In this document: positions 8,440 to 16,826 of the stretch, piece by piece
Layout of the letters: each line of letters starts with the position of its first letter
How positions within the stretch are numbered: the stretch's first letter is position 1
Assembly: GCF_030123245.1 (NCBI RefSeq)
Contig: NZ_CP126101.1
Location: forward strand, 2,540,501-2,604,500
Source: Lysinibacillus pakistanensis
Lineage (GTDB): Bacteria; Bacillota; Bacilli; Bacillales_A; Planococcaceae
Direction of reading: 5' to 3'
Length of the DNA: 64,000 nucleotides
Notes under the pieces: model-generated
Databases searched by the model: none
Seen by the model: only the letters and a program-made list of their open reading frames with translations
Told to the model about the DNA's origin: nothing
Position numbers and translations under genes: made by a program

Positions 8440-9336
8440 ATTATTTTTAATCGTAAAAAAAATTTACCTTATTTCGTGACTATCTTTTTAATATTTCTCT
8501 ATTATGGTGTAGTTTTATTTTTGTATCTACAAGATGTAATTGGTGGAATTTCTTTTGTTGCTATACTATTGATTAGTTTTATCATCTTATTAATTGTTCG
8601 CATCTTACTTAGAAAAAAAATAAATTATAAAAGAAAAATCACGCTCGCTACTTGCATTATGTTCTTGCTGTTTTGTTTCGAAATACCTCTTATATTTTAT
8701 GAAGGAACTTCGCATGTTGCATACATATATACAGAACCATTACATGCCAAAGGTACTGAAATCTATTTAATAGGGGTAAATAGAGTAGATTTTCAATTTA
8801 TGGAGAGTATTCAATCCGTTGAAGATCTTTTAAATAAACAGCAAGTTCCTTTTTTAAATGTGGCTGAAAATACGAATTTAGTTCTTTATGAGAGCAAAAA
8901 TCGGCAAATATTAAAGTGGCTTCATCTTCAGAAAAGTGAAGTAGATCAAATGAAAGAAAACGTAAATCATTATCTAGGTAAAGAAGATGTAAGGATTAAT
9001 GAATTTTTTAATCAGGATAATATTGGTGGAAATAGTGCAGGGTTAGGACTAGCATTAACAGGACTCATTCTACAAGGCGATTTGCAAAACAACGTATCAG
9101 TTGCAGTGACTGGGGCAATAAGCGAAACTGGTGACGTATTACCAATAGGGGTACTAAAAGAAAAAATTCTAATCGCAGAAAAATACGGTTTACCCTTCAT
9201 GATTATTCCCTCTAAAAATGCAGAAGAAGCAGCACAAATTCAAAAGGAGCAAAAAATCCACATGAAAATTTTGGATGTGGCTCATATCGATGAAGCTGTT
9301 CAACTAATTAGTGAGATGAACGATAAAACTAAATGA
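8440..9336 (+). CDS. Membrane-anchored Lon-like (S16) protease
   Basis: Three N-terminal membrane helices (about residues 10-30, 33-52 and 58-75) are followed by an extracytoplasmic region and a C-terminal Lon proteolytic domain. The catalytic Ser is in GGNSAGL and the catalytic Lys in PIGVLKEKI, matching the S16 dyad. There is no AAA ATPase domain. No ATG is available at the start: GGGAG at 8428-8432 lies seven bases before an ATT at 8440, which I prefer; a GTG at 8476 is the fallback, with no ribosome site. Likely cleaves membrane or secreted substrates. PDZ-Lon proteins such as YlbL are relatives, but no PDZ domain is evident. Confidence 0.8.
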   Translation: MIFNRKKNLPYFVTIFLIFLYYGVVLFLYLQDVIGGISFVAILLISFIILLIVRILLRKKINYKRKITLATCIMFLLFCFEIPLIFYEGTSHVAYIYTEPLHAKGTEIYLIGVNRVDFQFMESIQSVEDLLNKQQVPFLNVAENTNLVLYESKNRQILKWLHLQKSEVDQMKENVNHYLGKEDVRINEFFNQDNIGGNSAGLGLALTGLILQGDLQNNVSVAVTGAISETGDVLPIGVLKEKILIAEKYGLPFMIIPSKNAEEAAQIQKEQKIHMKILDVAHIDEAVQLISEMNDKTK

Positions 9337-9455
9337 AAGAAATTTTCGAAAAGATTATAATTTATGTGCGAGAAAGGATAGTTCCTAAATTGCAATTTTA
9401 ATCAATTTTTTCGTAGTCGTAATTAAATAGTTCCTATTCTGTATATAAAGAGAAA

Positions 9456-9477
9456 GACCACTCCGTGATGGGTGGTC
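9456..9477. repeat. 22-bp hairpin repeat, copy B
   Basis: Identical to 7185-7206. It precedes a second-type element end: CCGACTAAAAACCGACCAAA at about 9506-9525 and CTGTTATATCAA at 9593-9604. Confidence 0.55.
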
Positions 9478-9644
9478 TTAAATGATAAAAAATCAACCGA
9501 CTTAACCGACTAAAAACCGACCAAATCATGATTTTTAAAGATTATATATGATTATTCGTGAGGATTAACGAAAGTTTGCAGACAATAAAATACTGTTATA
9601 TCAAGCTTTTGTCCAGTCATGATTTATCATGATAGCACGGATAC

Positions 9645-9689
9645 TTCAAATAGGTCACTTGCTTTTATTTTCTCATGCTCAATGTGACA
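9645..9689 (-). pseudogene. Tyrosine integrase C-terminal remnant
   Basis: Minus-strand codons read CHIEHEKIKASDLFEV, close to the remnant at 7499-7558. It lies about 40 bases beyond CTGTTATATCAA but has no deoD 3'-end copy, so it marks a fourth, more eroded junction. Confidence 0.55.
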
Positions 9690-9787
9690 TTAACAATTGA
9701 ATTTGTTTAACCATCATCTTTTTCTTTCCAAAGCCTGCTAACCTATAGTTTCTGCTATTCTGTGGAAAATATTGGTAATATAGATAC

Positions 9788-9812
9788 AAAAAAAGCCACT
9801 TATTTAAGTGGC
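9788..9812 (-). terminator. Terminator of the 82-aa membrane protein
   Basis: GCCACT/AGTGGC hairpin extended by A-T pairs; on the minus strand it ends in a seven-T tract. Confidence 0.75.
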
Positions 9813-9838
9813 ATACACAAAAACAAAAAAACGTTGAG

Positions 9839-10087
9839 TCATGATAATATTTTTGTTAAATTTTTCTTTGTACTTTTTCTAACAAAATAAAGAAAAATCA
9901 ATTGAAATAGTAAAACAACTAAAACAGCAATACCCAAAATAACGAATGTTATCATTTTAATTTCAGGTGTTTGAACTACACCTGCTCCATCAATATTTCT
10001 TGCACCAACAAATACTGCAAGAGCACTGAAAATTAATATCCATACAATATTTGTGGCCCACCATATTCTCATTCCCAAAATGAACAT
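9839..10087 (-). CDS. Small two-helix membrane protein
   Basis: Up to 82 residues with membrane helices near 12-27 and 43-68 and a basic C-terminus (FVRKSTKKNLTKILS). The AAGGAAGGAG site touches the first ATG (10087), so translation may really start at the in-frame TTG at 10078 or the ATG at 10072. Function unknown. A terminator follows at 9788-9812. Confidence 0.6.
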   Translation of the reverse strand: MFILGMRIWWATNIVWILIFSALAVFVGARNIDGAGVVQTPEIKMITFVILGIAVLVVLLFQLIFLYFVRKSTKKNLTKILS

Positions 10088-10291
10088 CTCCTTCCTTCTT
10101 GCTTGCAGCTTCCTTTAATGGTTTAATTATATCAATTTAACCTATTATTAGGAACATGCTATAGGCTGTGTTATTTCTCAGCCTTGAGACTGATTGACTA
10201 ATTAAATGAACAAAAAAACAGACAACTTTGTTAGTTATTTGTTTTATATTTCAGACCATCTTCTCATACAAAATTCGCCTCAAATTTAGCT

Positions 10292-10436
10292 CTCAATATC
10301 ATCATCTGTGGAGGACGAACTGCGTTAGAGAATGTCCAGTGCCATTCTATAATTGGTTAAATGAAAGTGATAGTCTTCCACAATCAAATAGTGCATGGTG
10401 AACCATCGTTAGATAATTGTTTGGAATGGTGAATGG
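10292..10436 (+). pseudogene. Decayed copy of the NWLEW-ending small protein
   Basis: It retains stretches matching SSSVEDE, PVPFYNWLNESDSLPQS and DNCLEW of the intact copy at 8060-8278, but in different frames. The terminator of a lost 43-aa gene copy lies just upstream at about 10212-10242, again in divergent layout. Confidence 0.6.
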
Positions 10437-10538
10437 AAATAATTGTTCAAGATGAGGTATTATTAAACTAACTAATATAAAATTGTTTTAATGTTAATAT
10501 TAGTTTAAATAAATTTTTACATAAATGGGAGGATTAAA

Positions 10539-11012
10539 ATGGAAATTCGTTCAGTTAAAGGTTCAGACTACTATGTAATTTCACCTCTGATTAACGAGTG
10601 GTGGGGTGGCAGGAATATGTCTGATAAGCTACCAAAATTATTCTTCGACCATTTTGCACAAACAAGTTTCATTGCAGAAAAGGATGGTAAACTTGTGGGT
10701 TTTCTAATAGGATTCCTTTCTCAAACTCATTCAAATGAGGCGTATATTCATTTCGTTGGAGTTCATCCTGAATACAGAAAGCATAATATTGGAAAACATT
10801 TATACAATAAATTTTTTAATGTAGTAAAGCATAATAATCGAAGTATTGTTCGTTGTGTAACGTCACCTGTCAATAAAGTTTCGATTGCCTATCATACCAA
10901 ACTGGGTTTTGAAATTGAAGATGGAGATAGAATTATTGAAGGCCTATCATTAAATACAGACTATGACGGACCGAATCAAGACAGAGTTTTATTTGTAAAG
11001 AAATTAGATTAA
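10539..11012 (+). CDS. GNAT-family N-acetyltransferase
   Basis: A 157-residue single-domain acetyltransferase. The acetyl-CoA loop is seen as VHPEYRKHNIGKHLY (Q/RxxGxG/A variant), preceded by the beta-4 strand AYIHFVGV and followed by YHTKLGFEIEDGD near the end. It would transfer an acetyl group from acetyl-CoA to an amine; the substrate is unknown. The ATG follows GGGAGGATTAAA. It sits alone on the island between decayed repeats and the third att copy. Confidence 0.88.
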   Translation: MEIRSVKGSDYYVISPLINEWWGGRNMSDKLPKLFFDHFAQTSFIAEKDGKLVGFLIGFLSQTHSNEAYIHFVGVHPEYRKHNIGKHLYNKFFNVVKHNNRSIVRCVTSPVNKVSIAYHTKLGFEIEDGDRIIEGLSLNTDYDGPNQDRVLFVKKLD

Positions 11013-11065
11013 AACTAACAGTGGCTTAACTGAAACAACAAAAAGACCAGTGTTATGGGGACTAG

Positions 11066-11109
11066 GGTATTAAAACAGGTGACTTTTGGTGACCAAAAAG
11101 TGACCAACA
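11066..11109 (+). repeat. 44-bp direct repeat near element right end, copy B
   Basis: Identical to 7210-7253. It lies 118 bases before att copy 3, with a degenerate inverted motif CCGTTAAATCAAC at 11176-11188 in between. Confidence 0.6.
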
Positions 11110-11227
11110 GATGATTGAATGTGATTTTTAATGAAAAATTATGATTGATGGTGACACATTTCAAGATAATAAATACCGTTAAATCAACACTTTAATAACT
11201 CTTGATTTTCAATAATAGCGGTGACAA

Positions 11228-11296
11228 TTCAATGATATGATGGTTGTTGCGTTAGAGGTCTGCTATTCAAGAGTAGTTGATATAACAACGGTTTCA
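11228..11296 (+). other. Attachment-site copy 3 (deoD 3'-end duplication)
   Basis: Copies the deoD 3' end with one inserted T (GAGGTCTGC) and a small change after the stop (TATAACAACGGTTTC). Similarity continues into the left-end sequence (CAGCAAATATAAAA, then GAGCAACCGACC) seen after att copy 1. Confidence 0.75.
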
Positions 11297-11347
11297 GCAA
11301 ATATAAAACACCGTAAATAAGAGCAACCGACCAAAACCTGACATTTT

Positions 11348-11380
11348 TTATAAAATGGGGTTGAAATAGTCGGTTGCTTT
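11348..11380 (-). pseudogene. Last codons of a tyrosine integrase
   Basis: Minus-strand codons KATDYFNPIL and a TAA match the last ten residues of the integrase fragment at 3551 (KATDYFNSIL). An in-frame stop lies immediately upstream; the rest is gone. Confidence 0.6.
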
Positions 11381-11413
11381 TTATTTTAATTTCCTAGGTT
11401 CTATCAATACGAA

Positions 11414-11851
11414 CTATTCTTTTCTATCAAATTTTCCTTTAACATTTTCAATTACACAATCAAAGCTTTTATTAGAATCGATACTCTCTGTTATTGTGAA
11501 AATATATCCATCTGGATCTTTTATAGTTAATTCTTTTGCATTCCATGGTGTAACGGTTGGTTCTTGAATAATACTTGTTTTGTTTTCCAGCGCAGATTGA
11601 TAAATATTATGAATATTATGAGAGAATAAATTAATAATTACTGAACTAGAAGCGTTGACCTTTTCATCCTTGATTAACATCAAATCTTGGTACTTTTCCC
11701 CTCTTAAATGTGTCATTGATACTGTTCCTTTATCGTCAGGAAAATCAAACACTGAATGAAAATCTAATACGTTTTTATACCAGACTTTCGATTTTTCAAT
11801 ATTTTTCACTTTTAACTTTACAAATAAAGGCATTTGATAAAATTCATGCAT
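11414..11851 (-). CDS. VOC-fold (glyoxalase/bleomycin-resistance type) protein
   Basis: A 145-residue protein of the vicinal-oxygen-chelate superfamily. It has an N-terminal beta-alpha-beta unit (VKLKVKNIEKSKVWYKNVLD) and a C-terminal unit ending KELTIKDPDGYIFTITE, the usual metal-ligand Glu strand. Substrate unknown. I chose the ATG at 11851, behind AAAGGAGG with eight bases spacing, over an upstream in-frame start at 11887 without a site. It is cargo just beyond the third att copy. Confidence 0.8.
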   Translation of the reverse strand: MHEFYQMPLFVKLKVKNIEKSKVWYKNVLDFHSVFDFPDDKGTVSMTHLRGEKYQDLMLIKDEKVNASSSVIINLFSHNIHNIYQSALENKTSIIQEPTVTPWNAKELTIKDPDGYIFTITESIDSNKSFDCVIENVKGKFDRKE

Positions 11852-11936
11852 TTTCGTTTCCTCCTTTAGGTTTATACAAATAACCATAAGGGTTTACGAG
11901 ACGTTAAAGTCAACAACAAAAAACAGACAACTTTGT

Positions 11937-12064
11937 TTGTTATCTGTTTCACAATCTGTATTGGAATGTTTCCCTTGTTTGATTAGTTCCTCAAATGCTT
12001 CTTAATTTCCTCAATGTATAACCAGCTTCCTTAAATTTTGGGTTGTTTGTTCGAATCTGTTCAT
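11937..12064 (-). pseudogene. Decayed copy of the 43-aa protein gene
   Basis: It aligns with 5003-5134 and 7882-8013 along its length but carries several one-base deletions and a small loss that break the frame. The terminator-like end at about 11924-11947 is also decayed. Confidence 0.6.
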
Positions 12065-12079
12065 TTAGTTATTTGTGAA

Positions 12080-12109
12080 AAATCAAAAGAGCCGTATTTG
12101 TAGGAGCGA
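12080..12109 (+). pseudogene. 5' scrap of the NWLEW-ending small protein
   Basis: Only AATCAAAAGAGCCGTATTTG and about ten following bases remain, divergent from the decayed 43-aa gene as in the other copies. Confidence 0.45.
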
Positions 12110-12206
12110 ATATGATGTGATTAACCCGTGAAAATGGTCATAGTTAGTAAATTAGCAGGGAATCCTTTCCTTTTGTCGAATTAATGCAGAGAAAGGAGTG
12201 AATTTT

Positions 12207-12386
12207 ATGGCAAAGCCAAAATGTCCTGAATGTAAAATTGAGGGATTAGAACACATAGTATCTGAAGATAGTAATGAAGAGTCTGAAGATGGACAACCGT
12301 GGTTTAATGTTGCTTTTTGTAATAACTGTGGGCATGTATATGGTATTTTTAACAAATATTCGCTTAATCCTTTTGATTTTGACTAA
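12207..12386 (+). CDS. Small zinc-ribbon protein
   Basis: A 59-residue protein with CPEC at residues 6-9 and CNNC at 37-40, separated by an acidic stretch, forming a likely four-Cys zinc ribbon. It ends NKYSLNPFDFD and has no membrane helix. GAAAGGAG lies eight bases before the ATG. Function unknown; such proteins occur widely in Firmicutes accessory regions. Confidence 0.65.
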   Translation: MAKPKCPECKIEGLEHIVSEDSNEESEDGQPWFNVAFCNNCGHVYGIFNKYSLNPFDFD

Positions 12387-12683
12387 TTTGAAGTTCTAGA
12401 AACCTCAACTTTTGGTTTTTAAAAATTATAAACGTTATAAAATCAGCACCTTCCACATAAATCAACTAACGAACAAAGGAGTTCTATGGCTGGCCATATT
12501 AAATGATTGCTTTCGTTTACCTAGTAATTTTGAAGTTGAAATAAATTAAAAAAATGGAAGAATACCGCTAAGACATTTAATCTAAAAAATAGGACTTAAA
12601 TCAGTAAACAGGGCGTGGGGATAAAAAGCATATTTTCTATTCTGTTGGAGAAAATATTCCTAAAAGATTTAGGAGCGATAAAA

Positions 12684-13226
12684 TTGAACAAAAACATTTT
12701 CTTACTATTATTGTTATTAATTTATATACCCATTAATGACACTGTAGATGCAAAATCAAAAGATTCTCCACAACCACTTGAAGAATTTCTTCCTGAAATA
12801 GGATATAAAACTGTAGAATCTGCGTTAAAAGATTTTGAACAACATTATAAAAAAGAATTTAAGCTTCCACTTAGAGTACCACCAATAAGTTTTACTCATT
12901 ATTTTGGAAGATTTAATGATTTTGATGGTTCATTTGAAGTAACAATGTTAAATGACCGACTTCCTCAAAATCATTTTAAAATTGATGTTCGTCCAATTCA
13001 GTATAAAATCCCCTTTGAAAAGTATATTTCAAATGCGTTTAAGTTGAAAGATGGAAGTGATGCAGCATATATAGACAATCCGAAATTTGGATTTAATATG
13101 TTGGTCTTTGAAAGAGATAATTGGCAGTATGTGTTTAGTATTGATCAAGATGTTTCTGATAAAGTAACATCTGACGAACTTATCGAAATAGCAAATTCTA
13201 TAGATTATCCAAATAAAAAATATTAA
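12684..13226 (+). CDS. Secreted protein of unknown function (180 aa)
   Basis: I place the start at a TTG at 12684, behind TTAGGAGCGATAAAA. This gives a clean signal peptide (LNKNIFLLLLLLIYIPINDT, cleavage after VDA). A frame beginning at 12615 would bury the signal sequence. The mature part is about 155 residues with no family that I recognise; it contains FTHYFGRFNDFDGSFEVTML and ends with a helix TSDELIEIANSIDY. It precedes a lipoprotein gene by 90 bases and may be co-transcribed. Confidence 0.65.
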   Translation: MNKNIFLLLLLLIYIPINDTVDAKSKDSPQPLEEFLPEIGYKTVESALKDFEQHYKKEFKLPLRVPPISFTHYFGRFNDFDGSFEVTMLNDRLPQNHFKIDVRPIQYKIPFEKYISNAFKLKDGSDAAYIDNPKFGFNMLVFERDNWQYVFSIDQDVSDKVTSDELIEIANSIDYPNKKY

Positions 13227-13315
13227 TTAAATTAAAGATAAAGGAATAACTATCTAAATGGAACGTTAACAGTGCATTTTGGTTAAAAGGGAATAAATTC
13301 GAGAAGAGGTAGAAA

Positions 13316-13639
13316 ATGAGGTACATTATCATATTGTCCATTATAATGGTACCGTTATTTATTTTAATCAGTTGTAAGGAGAAAGATGGCGATTTGGTAG
13401 GAGCTAGTGTGACATCAGATGAAGCTAACGCAATAGCTATGAATAATTATAATCTTTCTACAATCAATAATGTTGAATTAAGACATTTAAGCGATGAGGA
13501 ATTTGACAATATCCCCTTTGAAGAAGCAAAAGATAAAACACCTGTTTATTTTGTAATTAAAGGAATTGATAAAAATAAAAAAGAGGTAATTGTATTCGTA
13601 AATTCAAATGAAAAAAGATTTAATTATATCAAATATTGA
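13316..13639 (+). CDS. Small lipoprotein of unknown function
   Basis: A 107-residue protein whose signal peptide ends in the lipobox LISC (Cys at residue 20). The mature part is acidic, with a helical EANAIAMNNYNLSTINNV segment and a C-terminal strand KEVIVFVNSNEKRFNYIKY. The ATG follows AGAAGAGGTAGAAA. No family recognised. Confidence 0.7.
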   Translation: MRYIIILSIIMVPLFILISCKEKDGDLVGASVTSDEANAIAMNNYNLSTINNVELRHLSDEEFDNIPFEEAKDKTPVYFVIKGIDKNKKEVIVFVNSNEKRFNYIKY

Positions 13640-13844
13640 TTAGGTTGGTTCACTACAGAAATTTCTGTGCTAACGGTGCGTAAGAAGATTTTCACTTTGG
13701 ATTCTGACAATAATTCTGTAATTTTATGAAGGGGTAATTTTGATTAATGCCAAAAAGGTTTTTTAGGCTGGATAATTCCCCATAAATTTATATAAAGTGT
13801 TAGTATTTATAAACATGATTTTATAGAGGTAGTAGGTGTTACAG

Positions 13845-14234
13845 ATGTCAAATAACCCGCTAGAACAAGAAGTAGGAAGTAAGCAATTAAAGTATGCTCA
13901 GCAACATTTAGCCAATGAAAGAACATATTTAGCGTGGATTAGAACAGCAATTTCAATATTAGGTGTTGCTTTCTTAGCAACAAGTTTACACTTTGCTATT
14001 GGGACTGTTTGGAATTTTTGGGTGGATTTTTTATCAGCAATCATTGGTTTGTTGGCATGTCTATTTGGATTATTAATTATATTCACAGCTACAATGAATT
14101 ATTCTGCAAAAAGAAAACAAATATTAAATGAAGCGTTTATACCTTCTAATAGACATATTGTTTGGATATCTTATTTTTTAATTGTATTGATTTTGATGGT
14201 AATAATCTACTTTATTATGATTAGTTTATCTTAG
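13845..14234 (+). CDS. DUF202 / YidH-type membrane protein
   Basis: A protein of about 129 residues with the DUF202 signature LANERTYLAWIRTAISILGV directly before the first membrane helix, then helices near 52-75 and 103-125. The family is small, three-helix and of unknown role. I chose the ATG at 13845; a GTG three codons earlier at 13836 is also possible, since an AGAGGT site lies at 13825-13830. It stands alone on the island. Confidence 0.8.
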   Translation: MSNNPLEQEVGSKQLKYAQQHLANERTYLAWIRTAISILGVAFLATSLHFAIGTVWNFWVDFLSAIIGLLACLFGLLIIFTATMNYSAKRKQILNEAFIPSNRHIVWISYFLIVLILMVIIYFIMISLS

Positions 14235-14625
14235 GTAAAAGTTTTTGAGTAATTCATTATATGATAGCTATTTTTCATAAATCTTATTTCAAGGGTTAAA
14301 GGGATTTTTTGGAAATAAAGCAAGCGACAAGGCGTTTTCGTTAGAATAGGTCACTTTATTAACTCCTAAGTATTTATGAAAGTTTTTTGATGGGATCCCA
14401 ATAGGTGGGTTAATGAAATGAGCGCAGACAGTTAACATCAAAAGTGGCGGTAAATTACCATTGAATTGTAAGATGTGGTAATGGTAGGATATAATTTAGA
14501 TTGGCAATATGCTAATAGCTATTTGAACAATAGAGACGGTTATGAATAATGCTATAATCTTGTTTATTAGTAAATGAACTTTCGCAAAGTATTTAAATGG
14601 TCTACCTAAGGAGGGGGGTTACTTA
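14235..14625. other. Intergenic, no gene seen
   Basis: AT-rich with no open frame that has a ribosome site, and no clear hairpin. A short stretch near 14337-14357 (AGAATAGGTCACTTTATTAAC) faintly resembles the integrase remnants, but too little is left to call. Confidence 0.4.
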
Positions 14626-14832
14626 ATGAAGCTTTTAGATAATAATTTTTTTATTTTTATTTTGGCTTTTGTAGTTGCTATTGCGTTTGTCAACCAGCCT
14701 GTGGTTATTGATTTTAAAGGTATAATTTATTTTTCCACTTATATGGTTATTTTAATCTTAGCTGGATTCGTTACAATTAAGTTTTTATTTAAAATCTATG
14801 ATATCGCTATTTTAAAATTAAGTAAGAACTGA
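14626..14832 (+). CDS. Small two-helix membrane protein
   Basis: A 68-residue protein with two membrane helices (about residues 7-26 and 34-56) and a short basic tail (AILKLSKN). A very strong AAGGAGGGGGG site precedes the ATG. No family recognised. Confidence 0.65.
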   Translation: MKLLDNNFFIFILAFVVAIAFVNQPVVIDFKGIIYFSTYMVILILAGFVTIKFLFKIYDIAILKLSKN

Positions 14833-15396
14833 AGTTTATTCTTTGCTGTCAAAATCAACTTGTAATGAAGTGATTCTAAAAAGATAGACTCTGTTTCACT
14901 AGGCAGTTGATTTAGTTCAAGTATAGTGTGCTGAACCCTAAAAGATCTAACTCTTTTATGTGGAATATAGCAATTAAATTAAAGAATAATTTAAAGGAGT
15001 CCGCCATAAGAAAGACTAAAGTGACGTCTTAGGATTTAGTTAGTAGGAAGAAAAAACGTCTATTTTAACAATGGAACAGCTCGATGAACAATATTATCTT
15101 CGAACTGTTCCTGAAATTCCAACGTTGTTCCAAATACAGTTACACCATTAGAAGCTGCTAAAATAATCAATATGAGACCCTTCACTATTTCGTTTGTTGG
15201 CTCCGGTTAAATGATTTGATTCGAGTATTATTGGTGTCGGTTCTTGGGGCTGACGCAAAGTGCGAATACAACAAAAACATTAGATGGAGATAGGAAACTG
15301 GTGATTTATGTAAGTGGGACTTAAGCAATTCTATCATATTTGTTGAAATGTTGAAATATACACATTACTGATAAGGTCTAGTTTTGTTCTTGGCTT
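14833..15396. other. Intergenic with possible gene debris
   Basis: No intact gene. Around 15072-15150 a short frame reads MEQLDEQYYLRTVPEIPTLF, and a shifted frame continues VTPLEAAKIINMR up to about 15210. This resembles the start of an excisionase-type helix-turn-helix protein broken by a frameshift. The evidence is weak. Confidence 0.3.
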
Positions 15397-15819
15397 TTAT
15401 ATAAATAATGTAAATTTCTTTTGCACACTATTTACGTATTCTTCAATTTTCCTCTCATTAACTCCTAGTTCGGCGAGGATCTTTTTTAGCCCCTGGGGAC
15501 CTTCACCTTGATAACCAGAAGAGAATCCACCTTTTACAACTATTCGACCATCTACTCCATTAAAGGCTGTTTCATAACCATATATTTCATTTATATATCT
15601 ATGATCAATAGATTTAATTTTCCCGATTAATTCAATTGTTTTTCTAACAGCAGTTATCGCTTCTTTTGTATGGACATCTTCAATCGTGATATTCATAGTA
15701 TTATTCCTTTCAGACAAATCTTGTTTAATCTTGTTAAAGGCATTTTCATAAGCATTTCTAATCTCTTCGATGTTATACTTTTGATTGAATAATGCAGTGC
15801 TTTTTTCTAAAGTAACCAA
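15397..15819 (-). CDS. Unknown 140-aa soluble protein
   Basis: Starts at a TTG at 15819, ten bases after AAGAGGT. The product is helical and charged for the first 80 residues, followed by a Gly-rich segment GRIVVKGGFSSGYQGEGPQG and a C-terminal helix KILAELGVNERKIEEYVNSV. There is no signal peptide or membrane helix. I do not recognise the family. It is a lone minus-strand gene in the sparse end of the island. Confidence 0.6.
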   Translation of the reverse strand: MVTLEKSTALFNQKYNIEEIRNAYENAFNKIKQDLSERNNTMNITIEDVHTKEAITAVRKTIELIGKIKSIDHRYINEIYGYETAFNGVDGRIVVKGGFSSGYQGEGPQGLKKILAELGVNERKIEEYVNSVQKKFTLFI

Positions 15820-16174
15820 CGACTATCTACCTCTTCTTAAGATAAAATTTCCTTTTCATGGATATAAATGTATCACATTATTTTATAATAAAAAATAGAC
15901 AATTAGCTTATATTTTTAATTCGCAATAAAGACTATATTCTTATTTTATTCTAATACAAAGGATGCAGAAGAGTGTATTTACATTGATTAAAAGCGATAA
16001 GAAAACAATTTTTTTAGAAAGGCATTTATGAAGTACTGTAATAATTGTAAAAATTATTTTGATAGCATAGTCAAATAACTTTAGTGCTATAGTATTTTTT
16101 GTTGCGCATTTTATTCATGTTGAGGTTCATTTTTTAAGGAGATGGAAATAAGATACTAGGAAGGAAATACTATT

Positions 16175-16300
16175 ATAATTATTTTAAAAACGGAAAGATT
16201 GTACCTAGGTCAATATAGAAAAGAGGACATAAACCCAATTCATTCTATTTTTCCTGGAGCCATAACAATGGACTATTCCAGCGCAATTTTGGTTTCGTGA
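16175..16300 (+). pseudogene. N-terminal remnant of a GNAT acetyltransferase
   Basis: Codons for KTERLYLGQYRKEDINPIHS and then FPGAITMDYSSA resemble the opening of RimJ/RimL-type acetyltransferases (TERLxLRxYxxxDxxxIHxI). The frame ends at a TGA at 16298-16300 where the rest of the domain should follow. No ATG start is present. Confidence 0.5.
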
Positions 16301-16358
16301 AAAAAAAGAAATCCTTTAGATTCAGTAAAAATCATTATTTATGCAGGGGTGGTTAAGA

Positions 16359-16769
16359 ATGAAAAAATTTAGAGGTATGATTTTAGTAGGGCTTTTAGGA
16401 ATAATCCTTTCAGCATGTTCTGATAAAGAAGACCAACTAACAAGAATAGATGTTCAAAAAGTAAATGAAGAAGGAAACTATGAAGACATTCAGATAATAG
16501 CTGATAAAGAAAAGATAAATTTTGTAGAAAAATCTTTAGATAATGTGAGGTGGGAACCGCAAACAGAAGTAAATTTGCTAAAAAAAGAAGATGCTTTAGT
16601 TACTGCCTTTTATACGTATGATGAAAATATGCCTGAACGCCTTAATGAATATAAAATTTGGTTTGAAGAAAATGATACCGTAACAATTATTAGTAATAAA
16701 GAAGATGAAGGCTATGGAAGGTTAGATAAAGAAAATGCTCAAAATCTTCAAAACATCTTATTCAATTAA
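16359..16769 (+). CDS. Lipoprotein of unknown function
   Basis: A 136-residue protein with signal peptide MKKFRGMILVGLLGIILSAC and the lipobox LSAC. The mature part is acidic and beta-strand-rich (TVTIISNKEDEGYGRLDK near the end). I use the ATG at 16359 after GGGGTGGTTAAG rather than the in-frame ATG at 16341, because this puts the basic residues directly before the hydrophobic core. The fold recalls small antibiotic-sensing or YhfM-like lipoproteins, but I cannot name it. Confidence 0.7.
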   Translation: MKKFRGMILVGLLGIILSACSDKEDQLTRIDVQKVNEEGNYEDIQIIADKEKINFVEKSLDNVRWEPQTEVNLLKKEDALVTAFYTYDENMPERLNEYKIWFEENDTVTIISNKEDEGYGRLDKENAQNLQNILFN

Positions 16770-16780
16770 CCTTAAATACT

Positions 16781-16820
16781 ATGACCTCCTATAAATTTTG
16801 GACAGGAGGTCATTGTTTTC
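16781..16820. terminator. Bidirectional terminator between convergent genes
   Basis: A perfect 10-bp stem ATGACCTCCT/AGGAGGTCAT with a T-rich flank on the plus side and A-rich bases on the other, between the lipoprotein and the S66 peptidase gene. Confidence 0.8.
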
Positions 16821-16826
16821 CTTTGA

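Noticed and set aside
14337..14357. Possible further integrase remnant
   Set aside because: Only AATAGGTCACTT matches the other remnants and no adjacent codons fit, so it was not called.
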